Source: SHVZ01 sp041906305 | GTDB taxonomy: Bacteria; Pseudomonadota; Alphaproteobacteria; SHVZ01 | DNA length: 64,000 nt | Assembly (NCBI GenBank): GCA_041906305.1 | Contig: JAYRJL010000001.1 | Coordinates: 930,001 to 994,000 of the forward strand | Direction: 5' to 3' | In this document: one piece after another, positions 1-7,912 of the stretch | Numbering within the stretch: the first letter of the stretch is position 1 | Layout: each line of letters opens with the position of its first letter | Notes under the pieces: generated by a model | Database searches by the model: none | The model's input: the letters and a program-made list of their open reading frames with translations, nothing else | Told to the model about the DNA's origin: nothing | Position numbers and translations under genes: made by a program

Positions 1-66
1 GTCGCGGACCAGATAGACGTAGTTGTCCTTGAGGACGGGGATCTGCTCGACGTCGATGCGGCTCAT
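1..66 (-). CDS. gloB: Hydroxyacylglutathione hydrolase (glyoxalase II), N-terminal fragment
   Basis: Only the first 22 codons lie inside the window; the gene continues beyond position 1. The peptide begins MSRIDVEQIPVLKDNYVYLV, and the IPVLxDNYxYLV opening is characteristic of glyoxalase II, the metallo-beta-lactamase-fold enzyme that hydrolyses S-lactoylglutathione in the cytoplasm after glyoxalase I. The metal-binding HxHxDH motif is outside the window. The gene is divergent from the methyltransferase at 122, leaving a 55 bp intergenic space that must hold both promoters. The identification is fairly secure from the N-terminus alone, but completeness cannot be judged. Confidence 0.8.
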   Translation of the reverse strand, partial: MSRIDVEQIPVLKDNYVYLVRD

Positions 67-121
67 GGGCTTGAAGTCCCTCAGGGCGGCGGACGATAGC
101 AGAGCGTGCTAAGGTAAGGCC

Positions 122-889
122 ATGTTCACGGACGTCGTCGACCTCAGGGATTTCTACGCTTCGAGGCGGGGTCAGGTGGCCCGGCGGCTGATCCGCGCGC
201 GCCTCCGCCGCCTGTGGCCGGACGCGAAAGGCCTCTCGGTCCTCGGCCTCGGTTTCGCTACGCCCTATCTCGGCGCCTATCGCGAGGAGGCCGCCCGCCT
301 GGTCGCGGCGATGCCGGCAAGCCAGGGCGTGCTGCCGTGGCCGCGCCCCGGCCTCAACGTCGTGGCGCTCGCCGAGGAAACGGAGCTGCCCTTCCCGGAC
401 CTCTCCTTCGACCGGGTGCTGCTGGTGCATGCGCTGGAGGGCACCGAGGCGCTCCGACCGATGCTGCGCGAGGTCTGGCGGGTGCTGGCCGGCAGCGGCC
501 GCCTGATGGTCATCACGCCAAACCGCCGCGGCGTCTGGGCCCGTAGCGACCGGACGCCTTTCGGCCACGGCCAGCCCTATTCGCTGGGCCAGCTCTCGAG
601 GCTTCTCCGCGACACGCTCTTCACGCCGGTGCAGAGCGCCGCCGCCCTGTTCTCGCCGCCGCAGGCGATCGTGCCGCTCGCACGCTGGGCCCGGGACCTC
701 GACAATATCGGCGAGCGCTGGGCCTCGACCTTCGCCGGCGTCGTCATGGTCGAGGCGGCGAAGCAGATCTATGCCGGCACCGCCGTTCCGCAGGCCGGCC
801 GCAAGCGAAAGCGCGTGCTGGTGCCGATCCAGGGCGGTGCCGTCGCCGCCTCGGACCGACACTCCAGGTCTACCCCCGACGAAGCTTGA
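122..889 (+). CDS. Class I SAM-dependent methyltransferase-like protein
   Basis: A 255-residue cytoplasmic protein with a Methyltransf_11-like core. The segment ELPFPDLSFDRVLLVHALEG (around residues 89-108) matches the post-motif II region of small-molecule methyltransferases, followed by EVWRVLAGSGRLMVITPNRRG, the usual strand beta5 signature. The glycine-rich motif I is degenerate (VLGLGFATPYL rather than GxGxG), so SAM binding is probable but not certain. A good ribosome site (AAGGTAAGG) precedes the ATG. It is divergent from gloB and its 3' end overlaps the convergent metW by 20 bp. The substrate is unknown; the C-terminal 40 residues are basic and low in complexity. Confidence 0.8.
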   Translation: MFTDVVDLRDFYASRRGQVARRLIRARLRRLWPDAKGLSVLGLGFATPYLGAYREEAARLVAAMPASQGVLPWPRPGLNVVALAEETELPFPDLSFDRVLLVHALEGTEALRPMLREVWRVLAGSGRLMVITPNRRGVWARSDRTPFGHGQPYSLGQLSRLLRDTLFTPVQSAAALFSPPQAIVPLARWARDLDNIGERWASTFAGVVMVEAAKQIYAGTAVPQAGRKRKRVLVPIQGGAVAASDRHSRSTPDEA

Positions 890-1490
890 AGATCGCCTGG
901 GTGGCGACGAGGTTCGCCCATCGCGAGGTCACGCGCGAGGGAAGCGGCCGGCCGTTCGCATCCAGTGCGAGGCCCTCGACGATGGTGACGCCCAGCGTCT
1001 CGGCGAGGTTCAGGAAGTCGCGAATCGAGCAGAGGTGGATGTTCGGCGTCTCCCACCATTGGTAGGCCAGGGCCGGCGTCACCGGCATCCGCCCGCGCGC
1101 GGCGACCGACCAGCGCACTCGCCAATGGCCGAAGTTGGGAAACGAGACGATCGCGTGTCGCGCGATCCGCGAGAGCTCGGTGAGAACGCCTTTCGGATCC
1201 TCGGTCGCCTGCAGCGTCTGGCTCAGGATCGCGTAGTCGAAGGCGGCAGTGGGGTAGTCGCTGAGATCCTTGTCGGCATCCCCCTGGACGACCGAAAGTC
1301 CTCGGCCGACACAGGCGTTCACGCCGGCCTGGGAGAGCTCGATGCCGCGTCCCACGGCCCGCTTCTGGCGCTTGAGATATTCGAGCAGGGCACCGTCGCC
1401 GCATCCGACGTCGAGAACGCGCGTACCGTCCTCGATCATGTCGGCCACGAGCTGCAGATCGGGACGGATCAAGGCGGTTCGGATCGTCAT
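870..1490 (-). CDS. metW: Methionine biosynthesis protein MetW
   Basis: A 206-residue methyltransferase-fold protein. VLDVGCGDGALLEYL is a clear motif I near residue 24, and SQTLQATEDPKGVLTEL followed by SFPNFGHWRVRW is typical of the MetW family. MetW is regularly paired with MetX and supports homoserine acylation, though its own reaction is not settled. The start is the ATG at 1488-1490, which overlaps the metX stop by 4 nt (ATGA), so translation is probably coupled; an open frame continues further upstream, but that part is a shadow of metX. Confidence is high because of both motif and partner. Confidence 0.92.
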   Translation of the reverse strand: MTIRTALIRPDLQLVADMIEDGTRVLDVGCGDGALLEYLKRQKRAVGRGIELSQAGVNACVGRGLSVVQGDADKDLSDYPTAAFDYAILSQTLQATEDPKGVLTELSRIARHAIVSFPNFGHWRVRWSVAARGRMPVTPALAYQWWETPNIHLCSIRDFLNLAETLGVTIVEGLALDANGRPLPSRVTSRWANLVATQAIFKLRRG

Positions 1491-2656
1491 GCGAGGCCGG
1501 CGAGCTCGGCCGAGCCGGCGATGAAGCCGGACAGCACCGCGTGGAACTCGGGCTCGTCGAGCAGGAAGGCGTCGTGGCCCTTGTCGCTCTTGATCTCGAC
1601 GAAGCTGACGTCGGCCGCGACCGCGTTCAGCGCGTGCACGATGGCGCGGCTCTCGCCGGTCGGGAACAGCCAGTCCGAGGTGAAGCTGATCAGGCAGAAG
1701 CGGCAGGTCGATCCTCGGAAAGCGTTGGCGAGCACGCCACCGTGCTCGGCGGCGAGGTCGAAATAGTCCATCGCGCGGGTGATGTAGAGGTAGGAGTTTG
1801 CGTCGAAGCGGTCGACGAAGGTGATGCCCTGATGGCGAAGATAGCTCTCCACCTGAAAGTCGGCCTCGAAGCCGTAGGAGAGCGACTTCCGGTCCTGCAG
1901 GTTGCGCCCGAACTTCCGGTGAAGCGCGGACTCGGAGAGATAGGTGATGTGTGCCGCCATGCGCGCGACCGCGAGGCCGCGCGTGGGATTGGTCTCCTGA
2001 TTGAGGTAGTCGCCGCCGCGCCACTCAGGGTCGGCCATGATCGCCTGGCGGCCGACTTCGTGGAACGCGATGTTCTGCGCCGAGTGCCGTGCCGCCCCCG
2101 CGATCGGTATCGCCGCGAACACCTTGTCCGGATGGCGAGACGCCCATTGCAGCACCTGCATGGCGCCCATCGATCCCCCGATCACCGCGAACAGCCGATC
2201 GATGCCGAGATGGCGGACGACGCGAAGCTGGGCCTCGACCATGTCGCCGATGGTGATGACCGGGAAGGAAAGGCCGTACGGCTTGCCGGTCTTCGGATCG
2301 GTGTCGCGGGGTCCTGACGAGCCCATGCAGCCGCCGAGCACGTTGGCGCAGATCACGAAGAAGCGCTCGGTGTCGATCGGCTTTCCCGGGCCGACCATCA
2401 TCTCCCACCAGCCCGCCTTGCCGGTGACCGGATGATCCTCGGCGACGTACTGGTCGCCGGTTAGCGCGTGGCAGACCAGGATGGCATTGGTCCGGGCAGC
2501 GTTCAGTTGACCATAGGTCTGATAGGCGACGGCGCAGGGTGCCAGCTCGACCCCGCAATCGAGCTTCAGCGGCGCGTCGGCCCCCAGCAGCAGGCGGTGC
2601 CCCGGCAGGGCGTCGTAGGTCGGCACGCGCGACAGGGAACCGAAGGTCGTGGTCAT
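1487..2656 (-). CDS. metX: Homoserine O-acyltransferase (acetyltransferase type)
   Basis: A 389-residue alpha/beta hydrolase that acylates L-homoserine, the committed step toward methionine. The nucleophile elbow is GGSMGA with Ser162. The acid lies in the SDWLFPTGE segment and the catalytic His in DKGHDAFL, so the triad is complete. The NVLGGCMGSSGPRD stretch is typical of MetX. It is cytoplasmic and translationally coupled to metW downstream. Family members use acetyl-CoA or succinyl-CoA, and I cannot assign the donor with certainty from sequence. I looked for a SAM-II riboswitch in the leader and did not recognise one. Confidence 0.94.
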   Translation of the reverse strand: MTTTFGSLSRVPTYDALPGHRLLLGADAPLKLDCGVELAPCAVAYQTYGQLNAARTNAILVCHALTGDQYVAEDHPVTGKAGWWEMMVGPGKPIDTERFFVICANVLGGCMGSSGPRDTDPKTGKPYGLSFPVITIGDMVEAQLRVVRHLGIDRLFAVIGGSMGAMQVLQWASRHPDKVFAAIPIAGAARHSAQNIAFHEVGRQAIMADPEWRGGDYLNQETNPTRGLAVARMAAHITYLSESALHRKFGRNLQDRKSLSYGFEADFQVESYLRHQGITFVDRFDANSYLYITRAMDYFDLAAEHGGVLANAFRGSTCRFCLISFTSDWLFPTGESRAIVHALNAVAADVSFVEIKSDKGHDAFLLDEPEFHAVLSGFIAGSAELAGLA

Positions 2657-2720
2657 CCGCCTGTCAGGGGCTCGGAAAACGGGTGGGGGAAGGGGATAGA
2701 TGGCGATCCGCCGTACCCCC

Positions 2721-2726
2721 TGTCAA
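2721..2726 (-). promoter_or_regulatory. Possible -35 element upstream of metX
   Basis: On the minus strand the hexamer TTGACA, a perfect sigma-70 -35 match, lies about 65 bp upstream of the metX start in the 140 bp gap shared with the divergent chorismate mutase gene. No convincing -10 hexamer sits at 17 bp, so this is a weak call. The same gap contains an A/T-rich patch at about 2740-2752 that stands out from the surrounding sequence. Confidence 0.25.
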
Positions 2727-2796
2727 TGGCGGAAGGCTTTGATTTTATCGGCATCCAAGACTACACCTAGCGGCCCCTACCCGCGCTTTCCCGGCC

Positions 2797-3540
2797 ATGC
2801 CCGCGCCAGCCCAAACCCTCGACGAGATCCGCGCCGAGATCGACCGCATCGACCAGGCGGTCCACGACCTGCTGATGCAGCGGGTCGAGGTCGTGCGCCG
2901 GGTCGGCAAGGTCAAGGGCGCCTCGGCCCCGAAGTGGCGTCCGGCCCGCGAGGCGGCCCTGCTTCGTCGCCTGGCCGCCCGCCACAAGGGCGAGATGCCC
3001 ATCGGCGTCCTGGTCCGGATCTGGCGGGAGATGATCGTCGGCGGCTCCCTGGCGCTTCAGGAAGCTGTCTCGGTCTCCGTCGCCGGGGCTACCTGGGACC
3101 TGGCACGCGATCACTTCGGCAGTGCCGTTCCCTTCAAGGCCCGCACGTCGGCAGCGCAGGTCGTGCGCGACGTCGCCTCCGGCAAGGCCACCATCGGCGT
3201 GGTGCCGGCACCGGCGGACGGCGATCCGTGGTGGACCTTGCTTGCCGCCAAGGACGCGCCGAAGGTCGTGGCGCTGCTGCCGTTCGTCGCGGCCGGAAAG
3301 GCCAGGGCGGTCGCGATCGCACGGGTCGCCTTCGAGCCATCGGGCAGCGACCGCAGCCTGCTCATAGCCGGAACCGGCGGCGCGGCCGTCTTGAAGAAGG
3401 CCGGGGTCCCTGCGCGACGGATCGCCCGCCACGGCAAGCGCGAGCTCGTCGAGGTCGCCGGCTTCGTCAGCGACGACGATGCGCGCATCAATAACGTCGT
3501 ATCCATCGGCGGCTATGCCGTACCTCTTTCCAAGAGCTGA
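2797..3540 (+). CDS. Chorismate mutase (AroQ type) with C-terminal prephenate-dehydratase-like domain
   Basis: A 247-residue cytoplasmic protein. Residues 1-90 form an AroQ helical chorismate mutase: LDEIRAEIDRIDQ supplies the first active-site Arg, then RVEVVRRVGKVKG and REAALLRRL supply further Arg/Lys and Glu positions. This domain converts chorismate to prephenate. Residues 95-247 resemble the periplasmic-binding-like fold of prephenate dehydratase (VSVAGATWDLARDHFG, ASGKATIGVVPAP) but I see no TRF catalytic motif, so dehydratase activity is doubtful. It starts an operon with hisC and tyrC, which handle the next steps in phenylalanine/tyrosine synthesis. Confidence 0.88.
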   Translation: MPAPAQTLDEIRAEIDRIDQAVHDLLMQRVEVVRRVGKVKGASAPKWRPAREAALLRRLAARHKGEMPIGVLVRIWREMIVGGSLALQEAVSVSVAGATWDLARDHFGSAVPFKARTSAAQVVRDVASGKATIGVVPAPADGDPWWTLLAAKDAPKVVALLPFVAAGKARAVAIARVAFEPSGSDRSLLIAGTGGAAVLKKAGVPARRIARHGKRELVEVAGFVSDDDARINNVVSIGGYAVPLSKS

Positions 3541-3561
3541 TTGTCGCCCGGAGACCTCGAG

Positions 3562-4653
3562 ATGAGTGACGCCCCCGTTCCGCAGCCCGGCATCATGGAG
3601 CTGACGCCGTACAAGGCCTTCGCCAAGCCGAAGCGCCCTGGCCGCCTGATCCGCCTGATGGCGAACGAAGGCGCGCTGGGCCCGAGCCCGAAGGCGGTCG
3701 AGGCGTACAAGGCCGCGGCCGGAGAGATCCACCGCTATCCGGAGAGCGGGTCCGGAACGCTCGTCACGGCGCTCGCCAAGCATCACGGCCTCGATCCAGA
3801 GAAGCTGGTGATCGGCAACGGCTCGGACGAGCTGATCGAGCTGATCTGCCATTGCTTCGCCGGTCCCGGCGACGAGGTGCTCTACACGCAATACGGCTTC
3901 GTCATGTATCCGACGTGCGCGCATGCCTGCGGCGCCACGCCGGTCAAGGTGCCGGACGACGGCTTCACCGCGAGCGTGGACGCGATCCTCGCGCGCGTGA
4001 CGCCGAAGACGAAGATCGTGTTCCTCGCCAACCCGAACAATCCGACCGGCACCTACCTGGCCCGATCCGAGGTCGAGCGGCTGTGGGCGGCATTGCCCAG
4101 GCATGTCGTGCTCGTGCTGGATGCGGCCTATGCCGAGTACGTCGAGCGCAACGACTACGCCGACGGCGCGGAGCTCGCCGAGAAGGCGCCCAACGTCATC
4201 ATGCTGCGCACCTTCTCGAAGATGTACGGGCTCGCCGCGCTCAGGCTCGGCTGGGGCTATGGCGCGCCGGCCGTGGTCGACGTGCTGAACCGCGTGCACG
4301 GCGTCTTCAACGTCAACGCCGCCGCCCAGGCGGCCGGCGTCGCGGCGCTCGAGGACGTGCCGTTCCAGGATCGCTCCAAGACCCACAACCGGATCTGGGT
4401 TCCGCGCATCCAGGAGCAGCTGAAGGCCCTCGGGCTCGAGCCGCTGCCGACGGTGGCCAACTTCATGCTGGTTCGCGTGCCGGCCAAGACCGGCAAGACC
4501 CCGGACCAGATCCTGGCCTTCTGCGCCGACAAGGGCATCTTCATGCGTGAGATGAAGACCTATGGCATGACCGACTGCTTCCGCTTCTCGATCGGCACCG
4601 AGGACGAGAACAAGGCGCTGATCGAGACGCTGACGGAGTGCCTCCGTGGCTGA
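3562..4653 (+). CDS. hisC: Histidinol-phosphate / aromatic amino acid aminotransferase
   Basis: A 363-residue fold-type I PLP enzyme. RLMANEGALGPSPKAVEAYKAA is the N-terminal substrate segment, NPNNPTGTYL the PLP/carboxylate region, and RTFSKMYGLAALRLGWGYG contains the Schiff-base lysine. The start is the ATG at 3562 with GGAG eight bases upstream; a TTG at 3541 is possible but has no ribosome site. Placement between chorismate mutase and tyrC, with no other his genes nearby, suggests a role in transamination of prephenate or aromatic keto acids as well as histidinol phosphate. HisC paralogues in alphaproteobacteria are known to do both, so the symbol describes family rather than proven substrate. 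Confidence 0.88.
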   Translation: MSDAPVPQPGIMELTPYKAFAKPKRPGRLIRLMANEGALGPSPKAVEAYKAAAGEIHRYPESGSGTLVTALAKHHGLDPEKLVIGNGSDELIELICHCFAGPGDEVLYTQYGFVMYPTCAHACGATPVKVPDDGFTASVDAILARVTPKTKIVFLANPNNPTGTYLARSEVERLWAALPRHVVLVLDAAYAEYVERNDYADGAELAEKAPNVIMLRTFSKMYGLAALRLGWGYGAPAVVDVLNRVHGVFNVNAAAQAAGVAALEDVPFQDRSKTHNRIWVPRIQEQLKALGLEPLPTVANFMLVRVPAKTGKTPDQILAFCADKGIFMREMKTYGMTDCFRFSIGTEDENKALIETLTECLRG

Positions 4654-5527
4654 GATCTTCGATCGCGTCGCGATCATCGGGATCGGCCTGATCGGCTCGT
4701 CGATCGCACGCGCGCTCAAGGAGCATGGCGTCTGCCGCGAGATCGTCGTCGGCGACATCAACGAGACGCACGGAAAGCGGGCCGTCGAGCTCGGCCTATG
4801 CGTCGCGGCGCACAGGGATGCAGCGAAGGCAGTTGTGGGTGCCGACATCGTCGTGATCTGCACGCCGATTTCCACCTATGAGTCCATCGCGGACGAGATC
4901 GGACCGGCGCTCAAGCAGGGCGCGATCGTCACCGACGTGGGCTCGGTCAAGCAGAAGGCGATCGAGGCGGTGAAGCCTCGGTTGCCCAAGCACGCGCGCT
5001 GGGTCGCGGGCCATCCTGTCGCGGGCACCGAGAACTCGGGCCCCGACGCCGGTTTTGCCGCGCTGTTCAAGGGACGCTGGGCGATCGTGACGCCGGAGGC
5101 GGACAGCGATCCGGATGCGACCGCGAAGGTCGGCGCGATGTGGACGGCGTTCGGATCGAACGTCGTCACCATGGACGCCGAGCACCACGACCTGGTGCTG
5201 GCGATCACGTCTCACCTGCCGCACCTGATCGCCTACACGATCGTCGGCACGGCGGACGACCTGGAGACGACGCTCAAGTCTGAGGTGATCAAGTTCTCGG
5301 CCGGCGGCTTCCGCGACTTCACTCGCATCGCCGCGTCCGATCCGATCATGTGGCGCGACGTCTTCCTCAACAACCGAGAGGCGGTGCTGGAGATGCTCCA
5401 GCGCTTCACCGAGGACCTGATCCATCTTCAGCGGGCGATCCGCTGGGGCGAGGGCGACAAGCTGCAGGAACTGTTCACGCGGACCCGCGCGATCCGCCGC
5501 AGCATCATCGAGGCGAAACAGGCCTAG
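4646..5527 (+). CDS. tyrC: Prephenate/arogenate dehydrogenase
   Basis: A 293-residue NAD(P)-dependent dehydrogenase for tyrosine synthesis. The Rossmann motif is VAIIGIGLIGSSIARAL near the N-terminus. The conserved His region GHPVAGTENSGPDAG, DAEHHDLVLAITSHLPHLIAY and SAGGFRDFTRIAASDPIMWRDVFLNN are all hallmark TyrA segments. It starts with GTG at 4646, overlapping hisC by 8 nt, which indicates translational coupling. No chorismate mutase or ACT domain is fused; the mutase is a separate gene two positions upstream. It converges on the DUF2125 gene with a 4 bp overlap. Prephenate versus arogenate preference cannot be read from the sequence. Confidence 0.92.
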   Translation: MAEIFDRVAIIGIGLIGSSIARALKEHGVCREIVVGDINETHGKRAVELGLCVAAHRDAAKAVVGADIVVICTPISTYESIADEIGPALKQGAIVTDVGSVKQKAIEAVKPRLPKHARWVAGHPVAGTENSGPDAGFAALFKGRWAIVTPEADSDPDATAKVGAMWTAFGSNVVTMDAEHHDLVLAITSHLPHLIAYTIVGTADDLETTLKSEVIKFSAGGFRDFTRIAASDPIMWRDVFLNNREAVLEMLQRFTEDLIHLQRAIRWGEGDKLQELFTRTRAIRRSIIEAKQA

Positions 5528-6513
5528 GGCCGGCTGCTCCCGATCGGGCGCAGCGTCGCGACCGCGGCGGGGCCGAGGAACAGCTTTCCGTCCTGCGCGG
5601 TGATCGGCACGGTGATCTCCGAACCGCCGTCGGCGGTCGGCTTCGCGAGCAGACCCAGGACCACCTTGGCGACCGAGGCATCCTGCGGGCGCACCTGCCC
5701 CTTGGCGACCAGCCGGTCGAGCAGCGGGTTCACTCCCTGTACCTTCGCGGTACCGGCACCCAGCAGGCGCATCTGCCCGTCGAGGGCCAGCGTCGCGTCG
5801 CCATCGAGCTTCACCGGCCCCCAGACCAGCACGAGGCGGCTCAAGTCGAGCGTACCCCCTGCATCGCGCCAGGTCGCCAGATCGGCGAGAGGCCCTTTGA
5901 TCGCGCCGGTGGCGGCGAAGTCGAACGGGTCGGGAAAGAGAAGCTGATCGGCGAGCGGCTGAGTGGGCTTTGCCCCCCAGAGGCTCATCGATCCGGACAG
6001 CATCTCGCTCTGTTCGCCGCCCGCGGCCGGCGCGAAGCCGTCGACGACCAGTCGGGCGCGATCGGCGCGGCCCAGATCTTCGGCTCGAATTCGCGCGGTC
6101 GCGGCGACGCCCTCGAGCGCGACCTGCGTTGCTTGGCCACCATCGAGGCGGACCTCGCCCCTGACCTGCTCGATGCTCCCCGCCGTGTCGGGCCCGGCGA
6201 GCGCCAGGCGCGGCGCGGCGAGATCGATGCGGTCCGGACGCCAGGGTCGATAGGACGCCTCTATTCGCGGCGCCTCGGCCGTCCAGCCGTTGCGTCCTAT
6301 TCGTGGCTCGGCGAAGCCGAGCTCGAAGCGGAACGGGAAGCCGCCTACATCGAGGTTCTGCCAGGATACCGTGTAGCCCTCGGCCTTCCGCGCTTCCGCC
6401 CAGGCAAAGGCGCGTTCTTCGATTTGACCGGCGACGATCAGCCAGGCGAGGAAGATCATCGCGATCGCCGCGACGCCGACGATCGCCACCCACGGCAGGA
6501 GGCGCCGCATCAC
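5524..6513 (-). CDS. DUF2125 domain-containing membrane-anchored protein
   Basis: A 329-residue protein of unknown function. Residues 5-29 (LLPWVAIVGVAAIAMIFLAWLIVAG) form one N-terminal membrane segment, so the rest is probably periplasmic. EGYTVSWQNLDVGGFPFRFEL is the hallmark opening of DUF2125, a family widespread in alphaproteobacteria and related in style to AsmA-like long beta-rich proteins. No catalytic motif is visible. It lies 7 bp downstream of the histidine kinase on the same strand and may be cotranscribed with it. DUF2125 genes are often near tyrC/metX in related genomes, which fits this neighbourhood. Confidence 0.8.
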   Translation of the reverse strand: MMRRLLPWVAIVGVAAIAMIFLAWLIVAGQIEERAFAWAEARKAEGYTVSWQNLDVGGFPFRFELGFAEPRIGRNGWTAEAPRIEASYRPWRPDRIDLAAPRLALAGPDTAGSIEQVRGEVRLDGGQATQVALEGVAATARIRAEDLGRADRARLVVDGFAPAAGGEQSEMLSGSMSLWGAKPTQPLADQLLFPDPFDFAATGAIKGPLADLATWRDAGGTLDLSRLVLVWGPVKLDGDATLALDGQMRLLGAGTAKVQGVNPLLDRLVAKGQVRPQDASVAKVVLGLLAKPTADGGSEITVPITAQDGKLFLGPAAVATLRPIGSSRP

Positions 6514-6520
6514 GCGGCCG

Positions 6521-7912
6521 TCACGGAACGACGCGGTCGGCCGGAAGGATCAGGCGGACCGTTGTGCCGGCGCCGGTGCGGCTGGTGATCTCGATCCGGC
6601 CGCGATGGCTCTCGGCAATGCGTTTGGCGAGCGGCAGCCCGAGGCCGGAGCCGCTGCGCTCGCGCGAGAGCCCCCGTGACACCTGCTCGAACGGCTCCAT
6701 GGCCCGCGGCAGGTCTTCGGCAGCGATGCCGATGCCGGTATCGGTGACCTCGACGACAGCCGTTCCGTCGGGCTCGCGGCGCGCGCCGATCCGCACGCGG
6801 CCGCCGGGGGGCGTGAACTTTATCGCGTTGGAAAGCAGGTTGAAGACGGCCTGGCGGATCAGTCGCTCGTCGCCGCGGACGGCGGGAAGACCTTCGGCGA
6901 GCTCCATCTTCAGGTCGACCTTGGCCTCCTCGGCCTGCGGCTGGATCAGCTGGCGGCAGCGCTCGACCGCGGCGCCGATCGAGAACAGGCCCTCCTGCGG
7001 CGTCAGCTTGCCGGCGTCCGCACGGGAGAGGTCGAGGATGTCGTTGATCAGCGTGAGAAGGCGGCGGGCGCCTTCGTGAATCTCGTTGGTGAAGGACTCG
7101 ATCTTGGGATCGCGCGCGGTTCCGGGGTGTCCCCCGATTAGGGCGGCGTAGCCGATGATCGAGTTGAGCGGCGTCTTCAGCTCGTGCGTCATCATCGCCA
7201 GGAATTCGGACTTCGTGCGGTTGGCGCTCTCGGCACGGATGCGCGCCTCGTCGAGACGTTCGATGATTTCCATCCGCTCGAACCGGAGCCGAAGCGACTC
7301 TTCGAGCGTCGCGCTCATCGCACGGACGGCAGTGACCAGCACGACGATGAAGAAGACGAAGCAGGCGGCGAAGACGAGGTTGACGAACTCGCCTGTGACG
7401 GCGAGGACGAAGATCACCGGCGGGAGGTGGGTCAGCAGATAGGCGAGATAGGCGGCGGGGAGCGCCGACAGGACCGCAAGTCCGCCCGAGGCGATGCCGG
7501 TCGCCGTCATCGTCATCGCCACCAGATTCATCGGCGCGGTCGGATCGAAGAACAACAGCACCGAGGCGCCCCAGCAGACACCGGCGGCCGCGGTCAGCAG
7601 GATGGCCAGGCGACCCCAGCGCTCCGCGCCTTCGAACGTCGGCTTGGCGCGCATGAAGAGAGTACGCACGACCAGCCTCGCAAGCTGGACGGTGAGCATC
7701 GTCCCGAGCCAGCCAAGCATCGGATACGAGATCCCGAACTCGGCCCAGAGGATGGTGACGAGGAAGCTGGCGATCGCCAGGCTGGCAGCGACCGTCGGGA
7801 TCTGCTGCCGGTAGAAGAGACGCACGCGCTCGGCGTAGACGCGCCGGGCGAGATCGGCCGGGGCTACGGCCGCGCCGCCGCTGTTTCGGAACGCGGCCGA
7901 AGACTCATCCAC
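6521..7912 (-). CDS. Membrane-bound sensor histidine kinase
   Basis: A 463-residue protein with about six hydrophobic segments between residues 40 and 200, forming an integral membrane sensor with little extracytoplasmic sequence. HisKA follows: FLAMMTHELKTPLNSIIGYAAL carries the phosphoacceptor His243. The HATPase domain has the N box (AVFNLLSNAIKFTPPGG), G1 (DTGIGIAAED) and G2 (GSGLGLPLAKRI), so kinase activity is expected. No cognate response regulator is adjacent; the single-domain regulator at 63185 is far away. Its start overlaps the end of nrdJ by 8 nt, implying cotranscription with the ribonucleotide reductase. The ligand is unknown. Confidence 0.88.
   Translation of the reverse strand: MDESSAAFRNSGGAAVAPADLARRVYAERVRLFYRQQIPTVAASLAIASFLVTILWAEFGISYPMLGWLGTMLTVQLARLVVRTLFMRAKPTFEGAERWGRLAILLTAAAGVCWGASVLLFFDPTAPMNLVAMTMTATGIASGGLAVLSALPAAYLAYLLTHLPPVIFVLAVTGEFVNLVFAACFVFFIVVLVTAVRAMSATLEESLRLRFERMEIIERLDEARIRAESANRTKSEFLAMMTHELKTPLNSIIGYAALIGGHPGTARDPKIESFTNEIHEGARRLLTLINDILDLSRADAGKLTPQEGLFSIGAAVERCRQLIQPQAEEAKVDLKMELAEGLPAVRGDERLIRQAVFNLLSNAIKFTPPGGRVRIGARREPDGTAVVEVTDTGIGIAAEDLPRAMEPFEQVSRGLSRERSGSGLGLPLAKRIAESHRGRIEITSRTGAGTTVRLILPADRVVP

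Noticed and set aside
2657..2796. SAM-II riboswitch upstream of metX
   Set aside because: SAM-II elements are known before metX in alphaproteobacteria, so I looked, but the conserved core was not present in this leader.
2767..4875. Long minus-strand open frame (about 700 codons) over chorismate mutase-hisC
   Set aside because: It is antisense to genes with clear families; long empty frames are expected opposite GC-rich coding sequence, and its protein (Arg/Gly/His/Asp-rich) matches nothing.
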